64,000 bases of DNA from Alcaligenaceae bacterium (GTDB lineage: Bacteria; Pseudomonadota; Gammaproteobacteria; Burkholderiales; Burkholderiaceae_B). The DNA lies in NCBI GenBank assembly GCA_029263615.1, contig JAJUFT010000001.1:23388-87387 (forward strand). Direction: 5' to 3'. Positions within the stretch are counted from its first letter, which is position 1. Every line of letters begins with the position of its first letter. The notes beneath the pieces are model-generated. The model saw only the letters and a list, made by a program, of their open reading frames with translations, was not told the origin of the DNA and did not search any database. Below, piece after piece: positions 63,743-64,000 of this stretch. Made by a program: the position numbers and the translations under genes.

Positions 63743-63874
63743 GACCCACGAGTCGCGGCTTGGCATTCGCCTTGCCCGGCAGGTCGGCTCGCAGTCAGCG
63801 CGGCCTGGGTGGCAAGCAGGCTCCGTCCGCAGCTATTTGGACATCGAACATTGAAAAATCACAGGAGATCCCGC

Positions 63875-64000
63875 ATGTCCTCTCTTGCACACGCGCAGTC
63901 TTCGGCCACCGAGGTCGATGATGCACTCCTCGAAGAACAGGAATGGCTTGAAGCACTCGAAGCGGTGCTCGATCGTGAAGGTCCGGAACGCGCGCATCAC
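63875..64000 (+). CDS. aceE: Pyruvate dehydrogenase E1 component, N-terminal fragment (runs off the window)
   Basis: The first 42 codons of homodimeric-type pyruvate dehydrogenase E1 (thiamine-diphosphate-dependent decarboxylase of the PDH complex). MSSLAHAQSSATEVDDALLE leads to EEQEWLEALEAVLDREGPERAHH, which matches the start of E. coli AceE (WLQAIESVIREEGVERAQ). AGGAG lies about seven bases before the ATG. The rest of the gene is beyond the window edge. The divergent kinase/regulator/folD operon and the repeats in between suggest regulation of this gene. Confidence 0.9.
   Translation, partial: MSSLAHAQSSATEVDDALLEEQEWLEALEAVLDREGPERAHH

Overview
The window looks like a stretch of ordinary chromosome from a GC-rich betaproteobacterium of the order Burkholderiales, most likely the family Alcaligenaceae (Bordetella/Achromobacter/Castellaniella relatives). 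This rests on high GC, on housekeeping gene content (surE-pcm-nlpD, gmk-rpoZ-spoT, a sensor/regulator pair beside aceE, TRAP and trpXYZ-like transporters) and on protein style; no rRNA or marker gene fixes the genus. I see no tRNA, rRNA, CRISPR array, insertion sequence, prophage or integrase. Coding density is very high: no gap without a gene exceeds 300 bases.

Layout. 1-6.7 kb: NAD(P)HX repair enzyme, universal stress protein, tadA, ldcA, the ABC-F protein ybiT, yigZ and a convergently overlapping thioredoxin. 6.9-11 kb: a large CHASE-like/PAS/GGDEF/EAL protein and a purine permease. 11-18.5 kb: tsaD, plsY, then surE-pcm-nlpD followed by a DEDDy exonuclease (rpoS is not where it lies in E. 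coli), a His-rich CpxP/Spy-like protein and rlmD. 18.6-25 kb: argH, a YbdG-type mechanosensitive channel overlapping a P-II gene, ubiC divergent from a pseudouridine synthase, rlmJ and a glycerophosphodiesterase. 25-32.5 kb: ppiD, tesA divergent from ybbA with overlapping start codons, a TRAP transporter (dctP-dctQ-dctM) and an M23 peptidase.

32.5-43.3 kb: gmk-rpoZ-spoT, xth coupled to a small unknown ORF, an EAL-HDOD protein, a thiolase overlapping a spermidine-synthase-like gene, and a trpXYZ-like ABC importer of unknown ligand. 43.4-47 kb: ybhP-clsB-ybhN, the cardiolipin synthase B operon, and a glycine-rich unknown. 47-53.7 kb: a BON lipoprotein divergent from a complete RND efflux operon (adaptor, AcrB-type pump, outer-membrane factor) with no adjacent repressor. 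53.8-58.2 kb: pdxJ, a nitroreductase, a dihydrolipoamide-dehydrogenase-like flavoenzyme, yghU, a SCO1 protein. 58.2-64 kb: prlC, then a sensor kinase-response regulator-folD operon read leftwards and the start of aceE read rightwards.

The clearest regulatory signal is at the right end. Two 15-bp direct repeats spaced exactly 20 bp sit just upstream of a good sigma-70 promoter for aceE (TTGCTC, 17 bp, TAGAAT) and within the region that must drive the divergent kinase/regulator/folD operon. I infer that the FixJ-like regulator binds there and links pyruvate dehydrogenase to one-carbon metabolism. Other operator-like dyads lie at the GGDEF/EAL gene, the EAL-HDOD gene, the clsB operon and pdxJ. 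No wholly new defence or mobile system is visible; the findings are mainly regulatory layouts, gene couplings and unknown small proteins.
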